Assembly (NCBI GenBank): GCA_038380435.1
Contig: JAWZYU010000018.1
Coordinates: forward strand, 49,152,251-49,216,250
DNA length: 64,000 nt
Source: Ryuthela nishihirai
Lineage: Eukaryota > Arthropoda > Arachnida > Araneae > Heptathelidae
Direction of reading: 5' to 3'
Below the pieces are notes generated by a model. The model worked only from the letters and a program-made list of their open reading frames with translations, was not told the origin of the DNA and did not search any database. Position 1 is the stretch's first letter; every line of letters begins with the position of its first letter. Below are positions 1 through 12,137 of this stretch, in pieces. The translations under genes were made by a program, and so were the position numbers.

Positions 1-2675
1 CACGCCCCCTTTTCAGATCTCCCCGATTTTTCTTGATTACAGACTCCCTGGTTGACCCACCTGTATTTTAACCCCCCCCCCCCCCCCTGAAAAGTCCCCG
101 AATTTTCCTAACTCACGAATTTTTTCTGATGGCGCCATCTGAAATATATATGATTTATATTGTATGATAATATTATATACAGATGGCGCCATCTGTATAC
201 CATAAGTACTATACATAAAAAGAAAAAGTGTCTTGGACAGATAAGCTCATTCCCCACAACCTCAGGTTTAACCAGCGCTCTAACCCACTACGCCACGGGT
301 TTTAGATGGCTTTAAATGCTCTTTAAATACTAATATATGATCTCTTTGAAATTGAATAAACGCATTTTTTATTCTTAGAAAACCCCATTTAACTTGGGTA
401 TAAATTATAAATGAATTTTTTTTTATTCCTTATTAATCGACTTAAGTATAAATTATATTTTTATTCTTAGAAAACCACATTTAACTTGGGGATAAATTAT
501 AAATGATTTTTTTTTATTCCTTATTAATTGACTTACGTATAAATTTTATTTTTAATTTTAGAAACCACATTTAACATAGGAATAATTAGATTTTTATTTA
601 TTGTAAATTACATTTAACTTGAGAATAATTATTTTAAAATCACTTTTAACTTACTAATAAATGTAATATTCCTTGTAAATTAGGAATACATTATTCTTAT
701 AAATGAATTTTGTTTTAACCTATGAATATATTATTTTCATAAATGTTTTTATTTCACATTTGGAAATAAGCACGTCAACCTCTCACCCCTACTGTGGACC
801 ACGTTTCATTGACGGATGAATCTGAAAAGTCCTGCTAAATAAAAATTTTATCCCACAGGAATTAGACTCTTTACTGTGAAAAATGGGAATAAATTATATA
901 AATGAATTTTTTATTCCTTATTAATTGACTTACGAATAAATTATATTTTTATTCCTAGAGAACCACATTTAACATAGGAATAATTATTTTAATGATTTTT
1001 CCTATAAATGAATTTTTTTATTCCTTATTAATTGACTTACGAATAAATTTTATTTTTATTCTTAGAAAACCACATTTAACATAGGAATAATTATATTTTT
1101 TTACTTAGAAAACCACATTTAACGTAGGAATAATTATTTTAATGAATTTTTATTCTTAGAAACCACATTTAACATAAGAATAATTATATTTTTCTTTATT
1201 GTAAATTACATTTAACTTGCGAATAAATGTAATATTCCTTGTAAATTAGGAATATATTTCTATAAATGAATTTTGTTTTAACCTAAGAATATATTATTTT
1301 TATAAATCTTGTTTTATTTCTTGGAAATAAGCACGTAAACTTCTCACCCCACCTGTGGACCCCGTTTTATTGTCGGATGAATCTGAAAAGTCCTGCTAAA
1401 TAATTATTTTATCCCATGGGAATTAGACCCTTTACTGTGAAAAATAATTATCAAAGTAATTTATTAAGAATAAACTTTCCCAATCTGAGAATTAAATGAA
1501 ACAGACTAACAAATAAACATTATTTTTTCCAAGTCCATCCCTTTGATTTGTATAATAATTAGTGGTTCGATTCTGAGAAATATTTTTAGAAATTAACTTA
1601 CCATTCTGCGAACAAAATGAAACAGACCATAAATTTATATCTTTCTCTGACATTTTTATTCTCAACCACGTTTTATTGACGGACGGAAAAAAACATTTAC
1701 AAACTAAAAAGTCCTACAAAAAATTTCCAAATTAGTAATCTTACGTCTCTAAAAATAATTTATTAGAAAACTTTCTCAATCTGTGAAAGACAAAGTTCTC
1801 ACATACCATCATTTATTCCCAGGAGATTAAAAAAATTAATAAAAAGGGTGCAGCATCGTTTGTTAAAAATATGGATCAAAGAAAAAAAATTACTTCACGT
1901 TTTAAAACACTTATTTTAAGCATCTCCTACAAGTTTTAACGCGCAATGTATTATCGTCGTGCTTTCTTGTTGACAAAGTTCATGGTCTGTTCTTATCAAT
2001 ATGTTGTCTTGGGGGTGACACAAGGGTTCACAGATTGAACTACGGAAGGACGCTAGATGATCTCTACTATATTTTTTGCTGATAAGGTCTGATGAGCTAT
2101 TCCCTTCATTAGCGACAGTAATAGGAGGAGGGGGGGGGGGGGGGTTACTAAAGAGGTTATTCTAAGGGTTACTAAAGAGTATCGCCAATAGGGTTGTGGA
2201 GTGTGAGACGAATTCACTCTGAATAGTAATTATTATCGGAATTTATTTTGGGAAAAACTATTTCTTGGGGATAAACATTTCCATACTACGAACCAGAAAG
2301 CCATGACATCTGATTAATATCATCATTTATTCCAACACAGTTCAGGCATGTGATATTTCGTAAAGGGGTAACGTATCCGAAATGCATGATTGTATCAGTT
2401 GAAACTCAGTCCACAAAAACTAAGATAGGTCTCTTAGAAAAGATGTAATCTTAAACCTATGAAAGAAAGAACCGAACATTTCCCTATTGAGAAGGACTAT
2501 GTGATTCCGACATAATTTGAGCCAGACAGGCTTTTACATGCTGTGAAAAAAGTTTACTGTCGCCTTGACGGGGAAAGAAATTTAATGTCGTGTGAAAAAA
2601 TGTAATGTCGCCTTGACGGGGGATGAAACGATATTTGGGAAAATACATCCATACGTATTTCAGAAAACGGTGGAA
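1..2675. repeat. Left inverted arm
   Basis: This arm is the reverse complement of 4547-6645 with extra internal copies. It holds a C-run (about 69-86), a G-run (about 2129-2143) and a remnant with a tRNA-like A box near 270-300, read on the minus strand as 'tggcgtagtggg'. Short open stretches inside it are low-complexity and look non-coding. Confidence 0.8.
360..1445. repeat. AT-rich tandem repeats inside left arm
   Basis: A unit of roughly 60-110 bp containing 'ttagaaaaccacatttaac', 'aggaataatta' and 'ttccttattaattgactta' recurs about seven times. A longer block ending in a GC-richer segment ('cggatgaatctgaaaagtcc') occurs twice, at about 765-885 and 1327-1445, giving a roughly 560-bp higher period. 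The matching arm at 5935-6240 has far fewer copies. Confidence 0.75.
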
Positions 2676-2699
2676 AAGGTTTGAAAACATGCACATACC

Positions 2700-3640
2700 A
2701 CATTTTACTTGAAAAATAACGACAGAATTTTTGCGAGATAGTGTCTTGAAACTGTGCTACGGAAAATACATTCAGTTGCATTCATTAAGAGCACAAACTG
2801 ATTTCATGCTAAAACATCTTATTTCACACCAGATTTCATCTGACTTGGAAAACTAATGTTAAAAATTTATGTGAGCTAGTGACTTGACAGATGGAATCAC
2901 TCATTTTCCATAAGAATATACTACTATAGCGCAGTGTCGGAGAGAAATATGTTGCAACGAAATATTCATTCAATTGCATATATTACGATCAGAAAAATAA
3001 TTTAGTGGACAAATTTTAAACAAGAAAACATGTTCTTATTTCATACCAAATTTTATCTTACCTAAAAAATATGAACAAAATTTGAGTAAGATACAAAATT
3101 AAAACGAACAAAAATTACTGTAAGGAACGAACTTCACTTCCATAGAGATAACATAGAATTCACGTTTTACCGTGCAAAACACGCGTTCGAGAGGAAATTT
3201 TTTTAAACATATTTTGTGATGAAACAAGACGCGTGTTCTCATACACATTTTTCGTTAAAAAAATAAAGACAAAATTTATGCGAGATAGAAATATAAAAGA
3301 TCAAAAAATGGTGTAAGGTGAAATTTTACCTCCCACAGGGATAACATGTGATTTGTGTTTTAGTGTACAAATCTTGTGTCGGATACAAAAATATTTTGAA
3401 CATAAAATTGGTTTGATGATGAAACACAAAACAGAAAACGTGTTCTTATTTTTAAAAAATTTTGGTTTAGTTGATAAAATACAGAAATGAATATCAAAGG
3501 GTACAAATATTAAGTTATGAAGAGGTTTGACTTCCCTTAGGATAACATGGGAAAAATGACAAGCGTGTGGCAAACTTTGTGTCTGGTATTAAAATATTTC
3601 AAACAAGAAATTGCTAAGGTATTAAAACTTTAAACAAAAA
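2700..3640. repeat. Diverged tandem repeat of about 200 bp in the loop
   Basis: Four to five diverged copies recur about every 190-200 bp. Anchors are 'gagataacatag' (about 3144), 'gggataacatgtg' (about 3340) and 'ggataacatggg' (about 3540), each followed by 'gtgt...gtgttctta' and a 'gataaaata' or 'cgagatag' end. Weaker copies lie at about 2720-2920 and 2920-3110. No coding signal was seen. Confidence 0.6.
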
Positions 3641-4239
3641 AAGTGGTTCGGGGATAAAACTTGGAACAGAAAAACAGGTGTTGGCAAAATTCTTTGAATA
3701 AGAATCGGGAATGGTGGTAAAACCGTGAATGGACTGATCTGATTGATAAAAAAATATGTGAAACGTAATGTACTGAACTTGAGGGTTGACAGCATAGTGT
3801 GATAATATAAACAGATTAACTGTAAACTCGCATATAATACAGAGGCATCGGATGGCCAAGACCGTAGCACGCTTGGTTCACAAGCTGTTATTCCCAGGTT
3901 TCACCCATCAAATGATGACATCATTTGAGACTTATTTCTGTTAACCTCTATCCTCCGTGAGAAAGGTGATACTGCTTTAGAAAATACAACTGTTCGTCGA
4001 ATGGGACTTTACGTGTGGAGAAGTGTGCAGAAGAGCCATGCTTTCTTAGCGTCGAAAAAAAAACTCTGAATTGCCTTGACAGGAGGTTTCAATTTCCCTC
4101 CTCACATCGGTCTAAGTACCCTTTCTCTATCTAACAATGAGCTCTTTCGTTCTGTGACTACGCCGTTTAATCAAATTACGTGCATTAACGAACCCCCTCA
4201 AAATCAGAAAAACAACGAGATGGTTGGTAAAATTAAATG

Positions 4240-4535
4240 AGAATCACTAAAATACAGTGAAATGGATGTCAGAATAACTGCAAATTCGCACACATTGCAA
4301 TGAATGGCAGAATATCTTCAAAATACTTCGGAACTGGATGATACAATACTTGCAAAATCAAACAAAGTACACTGGAGTTGATTGAATACCTTCAAAATAT
4401 ACTGGAATAGATGTCAGAAATAACGGAAAATATCAATAAAGTACAGGGGAATGGATCAGCAAATATCTTCGAATATATGGAAATGGATCAGAGAATATCT
4501 CCGAATGGCTGTAAAAATCACTTCAAAACAGCAAA
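4240..4535. repeat. Short tandem repeats in the loop
   Basis: Diverged units of about 45-55 bp with 'aaatacagtgaaatggatgtcagaa' as type (first 20 bases: aaatacagtgaaatggatgt). The variants include 'acttcggaactggatg', 'tacactggagttgattg' and 'tatatggaaatggatcag', each followed by 'aatatcttc'. About six units. Non-coding. The stretch 3640-4240 between the two loop arrays shows nothing recognisable. Confidence 0.5.
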
Positions 4536-4546
4536 TTACTGAGCGC

Positions 4547-6650
4547 CTACACCGTTTTCTGAAATAGGTATGAATGCATTTCCCAAATATCGTTTCATTC
4601 CCCGTCAAGGCGACACTAAATTTCTTCACAAGACATTAAATTTCTTTCCCCGTCAAGGCGACAGTAAAATTTCTTCACAGCATTTAAAAGCCTATCTGGC
4701 TCAAATTATGTCCGAATCACATAGTCCTTCTCAATAGGAAAGTGTTCGGTTCTTTCTTTCATAGGTTTATGATTATATCTTTTCTAAGAGACCTATCTTA
4801 GTTTTTGTGGACTGAGCTTCAACTGATACAGTCATGCATTTCGGATACGTTACCCCTTTACGAAATATCACATGATAGTTCATGGTCTGAACTTTGTCAA
4901 CAAGAGAGCACGACGATAAAAGGTTAACATTGCGCAAATGTAGGAGATACTTAAACTAAGTGTTTTTAAAACGTGAAGTAATTTTTTCTTGGATCCATAC
5001 TTTTTAACAATTATATTTCGAACACGATTGCTGCACCCTATTTATCGATATTTTAGAATCTCCCAGGAATAAATTATGGTATCAATCAGATGTGAGAACT
5101 TTGTCTTTCACAGATTGAGAAAGTTTATTACAATTATTTTTCAGAGACGTGCGATTCCTAATTTGGAAAAAAAAATTTGTAGGACTTTTCAGTTTGTAAA
5201 TTTTTTTTTCGTCCATCACTATAACGTGGTTGAGAATAAAAATGTCAGAGAAAGATATAAATTTATTTCTTGGTCTGTTTCATTTAGTTCGCAGAATGGG
5301 TAAGTTAATTTCTAAAAATATTTCTCAGAATCGAACCACTAATTATTATATAGAGCAAAGGGATGGACTTGGAAAAAATAATGTTTTTTTGTTGGTCTGT
5401 TTCATTTAATTCTCAGATTGGAAAAGTTATTCCTAATAAATTACTTTGATAATTATTATTCCTAAGATGTGTACTTAGAAAAAATAATGTTTATTTCTTG
5501 TTCTGTTTGGAAAATGGTAGGACTTTCCACAGATTGTTGAAATAATGCTTTTGGTAGCGACGGCCATCAAAAGAACGTTGGTCTGTTAAAATGCAGCATG
5601 ATAGTTGGGGGGAAAATCAGTCACCGGCAGAATGTGGGTTCGATAATTGGGACTTTTGAGAAAAGTTATTTTTTCAAGCATTTATTTCCTCTATTGCGAC
5701 GTTCGTCAATAAAATGTGGTCCCTCAGGAGACGTGAGATAGGGAGACGAGAGATAGGGAGACGATGTGTGATGGAAACATAAATTTTTGATCTGTTTCAT
5801 TTAGTTCGCGAAATGGGTATGTTTATTTCTAAAAATATTTCTCAGAATCGCACCGTTAATGATTATACGGAGCAAAGAGGTGTACTTTTTTGGAAAAAAT
5901 GATGTTTCAAAATTTTCAACAAGACTTTACAGATTCATCCGTTAGTAAAACGTGGTCTACAGGAGGGGTGAGGAGTTGACGTCCTTATTCACGAGAAATA
6001 AAAAAACATTTATGAAAATAATATATTTCTAAGTTAAAATGTTTTTAATTTACAAGAAATATAAATAATTCACAAATTAAATATAATTTATTCGTAAGTC
6101 AAATAATAAGGAATAAAAAAATTCATTTATAATTTATTTTCAAGTTAAATATGGTTTTCTGGGAATAAAAATTAATTCCCAAGTTAAAGGTGATTTTAAA
6201 ATAATTAATCCCAAGTTAAATGTGGTTTTCTACGAATAAAAAATATACGTTTATTCAATTTTAAAGAGATCATCCATCGTTAAGCATTTCAACCATATAG
6301 CAACTGTGGCGTAGGTGGATCGTTCAACTATATAGAAACTGTGGCGTAGTGGGTCGTTCAACCATATAGAAACTGTGCCGTAGTGGGTAAAAGCGTTGTA
6401 CGTAGCTTCTCATTGTAAGGTTCGCGGGAACGAGCCCATTCGTCCAGGACAATTTTTTTTTTTTTTTATATGTAGTACAGGTGTTATACACTATATGGCG
6501 CCATCAAAAATCGAAGGGTTTTTCAGAGTTAAAAGTGAGTAGAGAAATATCGGGGACTTTTCAGGGGGGCTTAAAAATACAGGTGGGTCAAGCGGGGTGT
6601 CTGTAATCAAGAAAAATCCGGGAGTTTTGAAAAGGGGCGTGGTCGAAAGC
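4547..6650. repeat. Right inverted arm
   Basis: Reverse complement of the left arm. A segment with 'ctgtttcatttagttcgc' occurs twice, at about 5274 and 5794, each followed by 'aaaaatatttctcagaatcg', so this arm carries its own internal duplication. The right terminus lies near 6645-6655, where homology to position 1 ends because the window starts there; the true end may be further right. Confidence 0.75.
6285..6460 (+). repeat. Triplicated tRNA-like segment
   Basis: Three tandem copies of about 33 bp ('gttcaaccatatagaaactg' type) each end in 'tggcgtagtggg'-like sequence, matching a Pol III A box. A degenerate B-box-like stretch ('ggttcgcgggaacgagccc') follows at about 6420. The left arm carries only one such unit. 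It is probably a SINE head caught in the arms and locally multiplied. Confidence 0.45.
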
Positions 6651-6655
6651 GCGAT

Positions 6656-7506
6656 ACCGGAGGGACTTTCCCTTAAACGGTTACGATTTTATATCGATAT
6701 AGATCGATTTACTGATACGCGAAGTGCAGTATGACTACTCTCCACTAATTTCTAAACATTGATTGAGAATGTGCTTACCGATTAGTTAATTTATTGATTG
6801 GATTCTTACCATCATCTCTTGGCTCTCCAGCTGTTTAAGTTAAGCAGTTTCTGTTTATGAGCTCTACAGATTCATCGTTGATGCATGAATTATCATTGGG
6901 AACATTAACACATTTGCAGGACTCCAGCGTGAATCATTGGGTTGAAAATTATCATTAACGCTGTCGAGACCTCACTTGATCATGTAGCGTGTTTCCGAAA
7001 ACGACTTAATTAAAATCTCCGCCTAACGGAAATGCTTAGTGAGTGATATAACATGCTGAGATAAAAGTTTTACAAGTCGACAAGAAAGATATGAGGAAAA
7101 GGAAATGCAAATCACGAGTACTTTACATAGTGAAGAGTATTTCCCCCCTCCTAATATTGTATAGCTCTTCCTACAATGTGTGCTCCTAAGATATGTATGC
7201 GTTCACAAGCTTCTAAAAATGTTACCAAATGACATTTATTTTTAGCGCCGATGTTGCTGTTTCTCATATTCGTGGTTTTAATTTAGCATGGCTAAGAAAA
7301 TGCTGGTTATTCATGTCGCTTTTCAGTATATGCATTTCTGGTCTTTTAAGGTTGCATGGCAGTCTACTCATTTCGTTATGTCATCATGATATATTACCTA
7401 TCTAATTTAAAGCGTAATTCATCAATTACAGCAAAGCTTACTAACCGAGGTTTAGTAATTTACTTCACGTAAAGCGTTCTTTACTAAAAACTATTTTAAA
7501 GTCTTG
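6656..7506. other. No recognised feature
   Basis: AT-rich unique-looking DNA between the foldback element and the LINE tail. I see no coding frame, repeat or structure here. Confidence 0.5.
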
Positions 7507-7813
7507 AATAATAATAATATTAATAATTTATTTCGTGCAGGACGGTTACAGCAAAGCCATGGTATAGGTAATTTTGGATATTAATTTAAAAGTTCAAGTG
7601 GCTTGATGCCTCAGTACATTTGAGAAATTAAAAAAAATATTGATGATAGTACAAAAATATAAACATATTTACAACAATTGCATAATTATTTGATACATAT
7701 AAACAAAATGACAAGTTGCACAGACGAAGACAAACATATAACATGAAATATGATAAAAAACATAGTAAACTTATGGGAAAGAAAAGGAAGGTTTAAGACA
7801 ACAGAGAGTAATA

Positions 7814-9596
7814 TTAAATGAATGAATAGGGAAAAGAAATAAGATTACGGATAATCCAGACAAAGGGCAAAGATGGGGAGTAGGATGAGGAGATGTTGTT
7901 GGTCAAACGTTTCAATTTTCTAATAGGAGTGATTAAGTTTTTGAATTTTGTTTTAGAATTTAAAGAAGTTATATCGCTCGATAGAGAGTTCCAAGTTGAG
8001 GTTGCTTGAAAGGCAAAAGAAATTTCACTGTACTTAAATTTAAGAATCTTGAGACTAGAAAACATTTTATTATCAGAGCGAAGGATGTGGCGATGTCATA
8101 CTCGAATAAAGGGTGCAAGAATCGAATGATGGGGATGAGACTTGTTATAGTGTCATGAATAAGGGAAAAAAACCGCAGCTTTCTTTTAGATTCAAGAGTG
8201 GGAATTTGGTAGTTGGAACGAATATCAGCAAGTGTTAGAGATTTTCATTTGTTAAAATAGATTTTGCTGATGATTTTGAGAGCATCATTTTGAACTTTTT
8301 CTTATTTATAAGAGTTCTTTTTATTAATAAGAAAAAGAGTAGAAGCACAGTATTCGAGTTTCGGTCGGATGTAAATTTTGTAGAATATTGGGGCATAGGG
8401 GGATATATAGTTTCGAATGTACCTCAGTATTTAAGTTCTTTTAGAAGCTGATGAAGCAGTTTTATTAATGTGAACTCCAATGTCAATATTATTATCTATC
8501 ATCATACCTAAGTACTTCATGGAAGTGGAAACTAATATGGGTGTTATTAATTTTAATGTATGTGTCAGCCGGGGGAGAATTTGAAGTTGAAAGAAAAACA
8601 ACATCGTTTTTCTTGATATTGATAGTGAATCCATTTTTAGTATACCAATGAAGCACATCATGAATATTATTTTCTATTTCTTTTTGTTTTTAAGAAGTGA
8701 GAGAACTTGAGGTAAAAGAAAGAAGTATGCATACATAAAAATACTGTAGTTGGTGGAGGATTCTAGATCATTAACAGATAGGGTGAAGAGAAGTGGGCTA
8801 AGAATGGTTCCTTGATGTACCCCGATTGATTTTAAGAGGTGTAGACATCTCATTAGTGCTTAATTTAGCTCGGATAACACGGTCTTTGAGATAATGTTTA
8901 AACCAGAGAAGAGCTGAGGGCGATAGATGAATATTATAGCAGAGTTTCTGCAAGATAAGTTTGTGTTCAACTGAATCAAATACTTTCGAGATGTCAAGGG
9001 AAACCAGTCCCACAACTGTTTTCGTTTTACTGTCTAAAGCAAATCTCCATTGATTAACAAGACGTCTCATTAGAGTTTCAGTTAAACAATTTTTCCTAAA
9101 CCCGAACTGTAAGTAAATTAAAATTTTCAACAAAAGTCGATAATTTTCTGTCGACGGCTTTTTATAAAATTTTGCTTAAAGCACGTGTAGTTGAAATAGG
9201 TCGATAGTCCGGAGGGTTAGAAGGATTTGAAATTTTAGGTATAGGTGAGATGATGGCTTCTTTCCATGGAACTGGGAATTCATTAGACTGAAATGAACAA
9301 TTAATTAGATCACAAAGGGGTACAGAAATTAATGAGAAAAGAATTTTTAGAATAATGAGAGGGATTCCATCTGGCCCGACACTGCGAGTGTTTTTTAACA
9401 AATTTATAAGGTTAAGAACTTCGATTTCGGTAACAGTTTTTAGCTTAACGGTTTCCAGATTATTAAATGATTTATTGGAATAGGATAATGGTTCATTTGC
9501 GCTTGCATAATTTTCTGTAGAAGTGCAGGATTTACAGAATACATTACTTAAAACATTAGCAATGCTTAGGTTCACTTTTAGCACGGGACACAGCAT
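7814..9596 (-). pseudogene. LINE reverse transcriptase (broken)
   Basis: Would have encoded the reverse transcriptase that copies the element's RNA at the target site. Blocks in order on the minus strand: 9596-9162 with 'SVGPDGIP' and 'WKEAIISPIPK...YRPIS' (RT motifs 1-2); 9133-8798 with 'QFGFRKN' and the motif A core 'LVSLDISKVFDSVEHK', where the catalytic Asp survives; near 8830 a motif B-like 'QGTILSPLLF' in another frame. At the position of the catalytic YADD box the frame reads 'FMYAYF', so both aspartates are lost. 8661-8431 holds the thumb region and 8065-7814 a C-terminal segment ('ATSTWNSLSSDI') typical of these elements. At least four frame changes separate the blocks. Non-functional. 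Confidence 0.85.
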
Positions 9597-9599
9597 TTC

Positions 9600-10171
9600 T
9601 TTTCCGATATCAACAGAATTTTACAGTGTTCGGTCGGGGCTTGCCGTTCCGCTCAATCCCCAGTCGATGACTGCGGTCAGTGTCATTTACGGAAATGTCA
9701 ACGTTTAATTTTTCATTGAAATTTTTAATGCAGGGTCATCAGTAGGCGTATCTACTTCTTCCATTCCAAAAATTCTGATAGAGTTTATGCGTTGATGCTG
9801 TTCAAGTTCATTGCACTTCAAAGAAAGCTCAGAACGTAGTTAATTTATTGCTACATCTTTCTCTTTAAGCTGATCTCTTAGCTCATGTATAGCCTCCGTG
9901 GAAAATTAAACAGTTCTTTTTATTTCTGCAGAACAGCAGAAGTAACTGCTTCTGTGAGTAATGAGACAATCTTTTGAACAGTCTTGGGATTTGAAGACAG
10001 TTTCAACACATTTAGAGACTGACGCCAACAGATCATCGTCCGAAAGCGACAACCCAGCGCTATGGGCAGGGGGTGACCTTGGAGGGCTGCTTCTCCCATT
10101 GGCGAGCTTGATACTTTGCTAGCGAGAGCTGAATTCTTTCGCGAGGTTGCCATCTTGTTTTTAGGCGCCAT
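9600..10171 (-). pseudogene. LINE ORF1 remnant
   Basis: Begins at an ATG at 10171 with an 83-codon open stretch (N-terminus 'MAPKNKMATSRKNSALASK'). It continues in other frames through 'RINSIRIFGMEE' (about 9770-9800) and 'DRSHRLG...GKPRPNTVKF' (about 9630-9680). The pattern 'INSIRI.G' followed by 'SHRLG...KPRP..VKF' is familiar from the ORF1 RNA-binding chaperone of several non-LTR elements (established knowledge). The C-terminal part stops abruptly where RT-type sequence begins. Frameshifts and stops make it non-functional. Confidence 0.65.
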
Positions 10172-10397
10172 GATCTTAACAATAAATGCGAGGAGAAAAG
10201 ATTAAAGTACAATACCTGAAGTATTTCAAAGAGAGACACCAAACTTATAAGGAAGGAACACTGCTTTTCAAGACACTAAGAACTGCCAAACGCCTGCAAA
10301 ATACAAAACTCTAAGGAGTACAAACGAACCACTTTGCTATTGTTAATTATATTACCGTTTGCGGTAAAATAATTAACTGTTTTAATAAAATAAAATA

Positions 10398-10575
10398 AAC
10401 ACCCCCCTCAAGCAGCTGTTTGCCACAGAGGTCTGACAGGAACCTTTTAGTTTATATGCCACAGTAGAGGATCTGCGAGGACCTCAGCAGAAAGAGAACA
10501 CAAACATCCATGCCTTACCCCGGCTCGAACCCAGATCAGTAGCCAAGCGCGCTAACCACTCGGCCACTGGATGGC
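10398..10575 (-). repeat. SINE family B copy
   Basis: Read on the minus strand it starts with a tRNA-like head ('tggccgagtggttagcgcgc', a near-perfect A box) and a degraded B box ('ggttcgagccgggg'). It ends in 'cagctgcttgaggggggtg'. It matches copies at about 18995, 33795, 55012 and 56437. Confidence 0.85.
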
Positions 10576-12137
10576 TTGTTTTAATACAGTATATTATCTT
10601 ATATGTTACTAAAGATGTCTGAAAATACTGTCAGCGGAAATATTTATCTAAAGGATTAAGGATATAAAGGATTTCCTTTAGATAAATATCCGAAAACAAT
10701 AAAAGTTTTCGGGAAGCAAATTTTATAATGTGGTTTCTTTTTTTAAAAATGAAATCGTTTAATTATAATCAAATTTAGAACGATTTCACAATCAAATTAT
10801 GAAGCATAAAGTATTTAGTTACCAATGTCTCTGTGGGTCAGGAATTAAATTCACTTTTCATATTTGAAGCCATTCTTCTTTGCTCCACGATGCTTAAATT
10901 CGGTTAAAACTGAATAATATGCTTATAATTGCAATTTGCGGCATGTTTCACTGTCTATGTCTGGCTAAATGTTATACATTTGTTAATAGATTCATGCAAA
11001 TGTTTATGTCGCACAAACGATCTAGCTATCGAATAGAAATACGCGAATGATAGAAATACATTTTATATTTTGAGAAATATTATAAACGACGAATCATTTT
11101 AATAATTGCAGATAAACCAATGCTATCATTAACATAATAACAGCTAAATGAAAAGTTGAATAAATTTATTTGATATTTTATATGCTATATTAGTGTTAAC
11201 AATAAGTCAAAAGAATAAATATTGCGTAATTTCCATATTCTAAAAAGGAGAATCATTAAGATTGAGATGTGTTTTCTTCGGAAATGCATGCTGAGCACAT
11301 AATGAGTTAAATGGTCAGGTAACAAGAACCCGTGGGCTCAGAGATGTGTGAGACAAATGTGGCCCATTTGACAACTGTTACGTTACAGATAGAATTCTCA
11401 CATGAAGGCTTGCAACTTGCATCTTAATTTGCACAAGGAGCATCAGAGAGCATCTCTTGCACATAGAGCATCTGTTGCACACGGGGCCACTCTTAACTGT
11501 TATCCAAAGGACGGCGATCTTTTCAAGCACACCGCTACCCCCTTTCTTACCGAGGAAAGAATGGGATTAGGGTTGATAAATGCCAATGCCAGAAGAGGTC
11601 GATGCTGGGAAATCAGCTTACGAGATTGGCGCTGTAATTACTAAGCCAGTTCCCACACCATAGCGTTTAAGAAGTCAGCAAATAAATTACTACGACAGCA
11701 TCTGCAAAGAATTGAATGCTTATTAGTTTTAAAGTTTAGAAGTACATACGAAAAGTTCTTGGAGGGTGACAAGATATCCAATGGAGAAAGGAAAAAAAAA
11801 TATTGTTATAGGTTTTAATAGGAAATTCGTGAGCGTGAATTCAAAAGAATATTTAGCGACAAAATTTTATAAATGAACTAATTTATTACAAAAGTATGAA
11901 TAAAAACACAAATACAAAATAAATTCAACTAACACAAATTTTTATCTTCATCAATATGAAAATAAACCATCAAAAGAATATTTAAAATTTAAACTATTAT
12001 TACAAATAGTCGTTTCTTTAGAATTCTTACAGTCCCCACTCAATATATAAAATAAGACTTTTTACAATACTCAATATGTGGCACAATCATATTTGCAAAA
12101 AAAACTTGTAACTACCAAGAATAATCTTACCAATTCT
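10576..12137. other. AT-rich spacer with one hairpin
   Basis: Nothing coding is convincing; the 80-codon frame at 11402-11644 has no recognisable motif. At 10638-10690 'atatttatctaaagga' and 'tcctttagataaatat' form a perfect 16-bp stem around a loop of about 20 nt. Confidence 0.45.

Larger units (their letters stand above)
1..6650. mobile_element. Large foldback element (long inverted arms plus loop)
   Basis: The first 70 bases reappear as reverse complement at about 6571-6645, and the match continues inward through many landmarks. The 'atggcgccatc' motif occurs at about 128-195 and 6494. 'cattctgcgaac' at about 1600 pairs with 'gttcgcagaatg' at about 5287. A block at 2401-2675 pairs with 4547-4870 at roughly 94% identity by eye. 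The loop is about 2675-4547. No transposase was recognised. The left terminus is cut by the window edge, so no target-site duplication can be read. It may be a Foldback-type DNA transposon or a local inverted duplication; the sequence alone does not decide. Confidence 0.8.
7507..10245 (-). mobile_element. Degenerate non-LTR retrotransposon (CR1/L2/Jockey-like LINE)
   Basis: Read on the minus strand, an ORF1 remnant is followed by reverse transcriptase blocks and a 3' end running into a TTA/ATT microsatellite (7507-7530). The microsatellite tail and RT motifs suit the CR1/L2-Jockey side of non-LTR elements. No apurinic-like endonuclease region is present between ORF1 and RT, although the family normally carries one; an internal deletion near 9575-9600 explains this. 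The element is dead, with many stops and frameshifts. Target-site duplications were not found. Confidence 0.85.

Noticed and set aside
2484..3870. Several open frames of 70-90 codons on the minus strand
   Set aside because: They lie in repeat arms and loop of the foldback element, share no protein motif, and arise from repeated AT-rich units.
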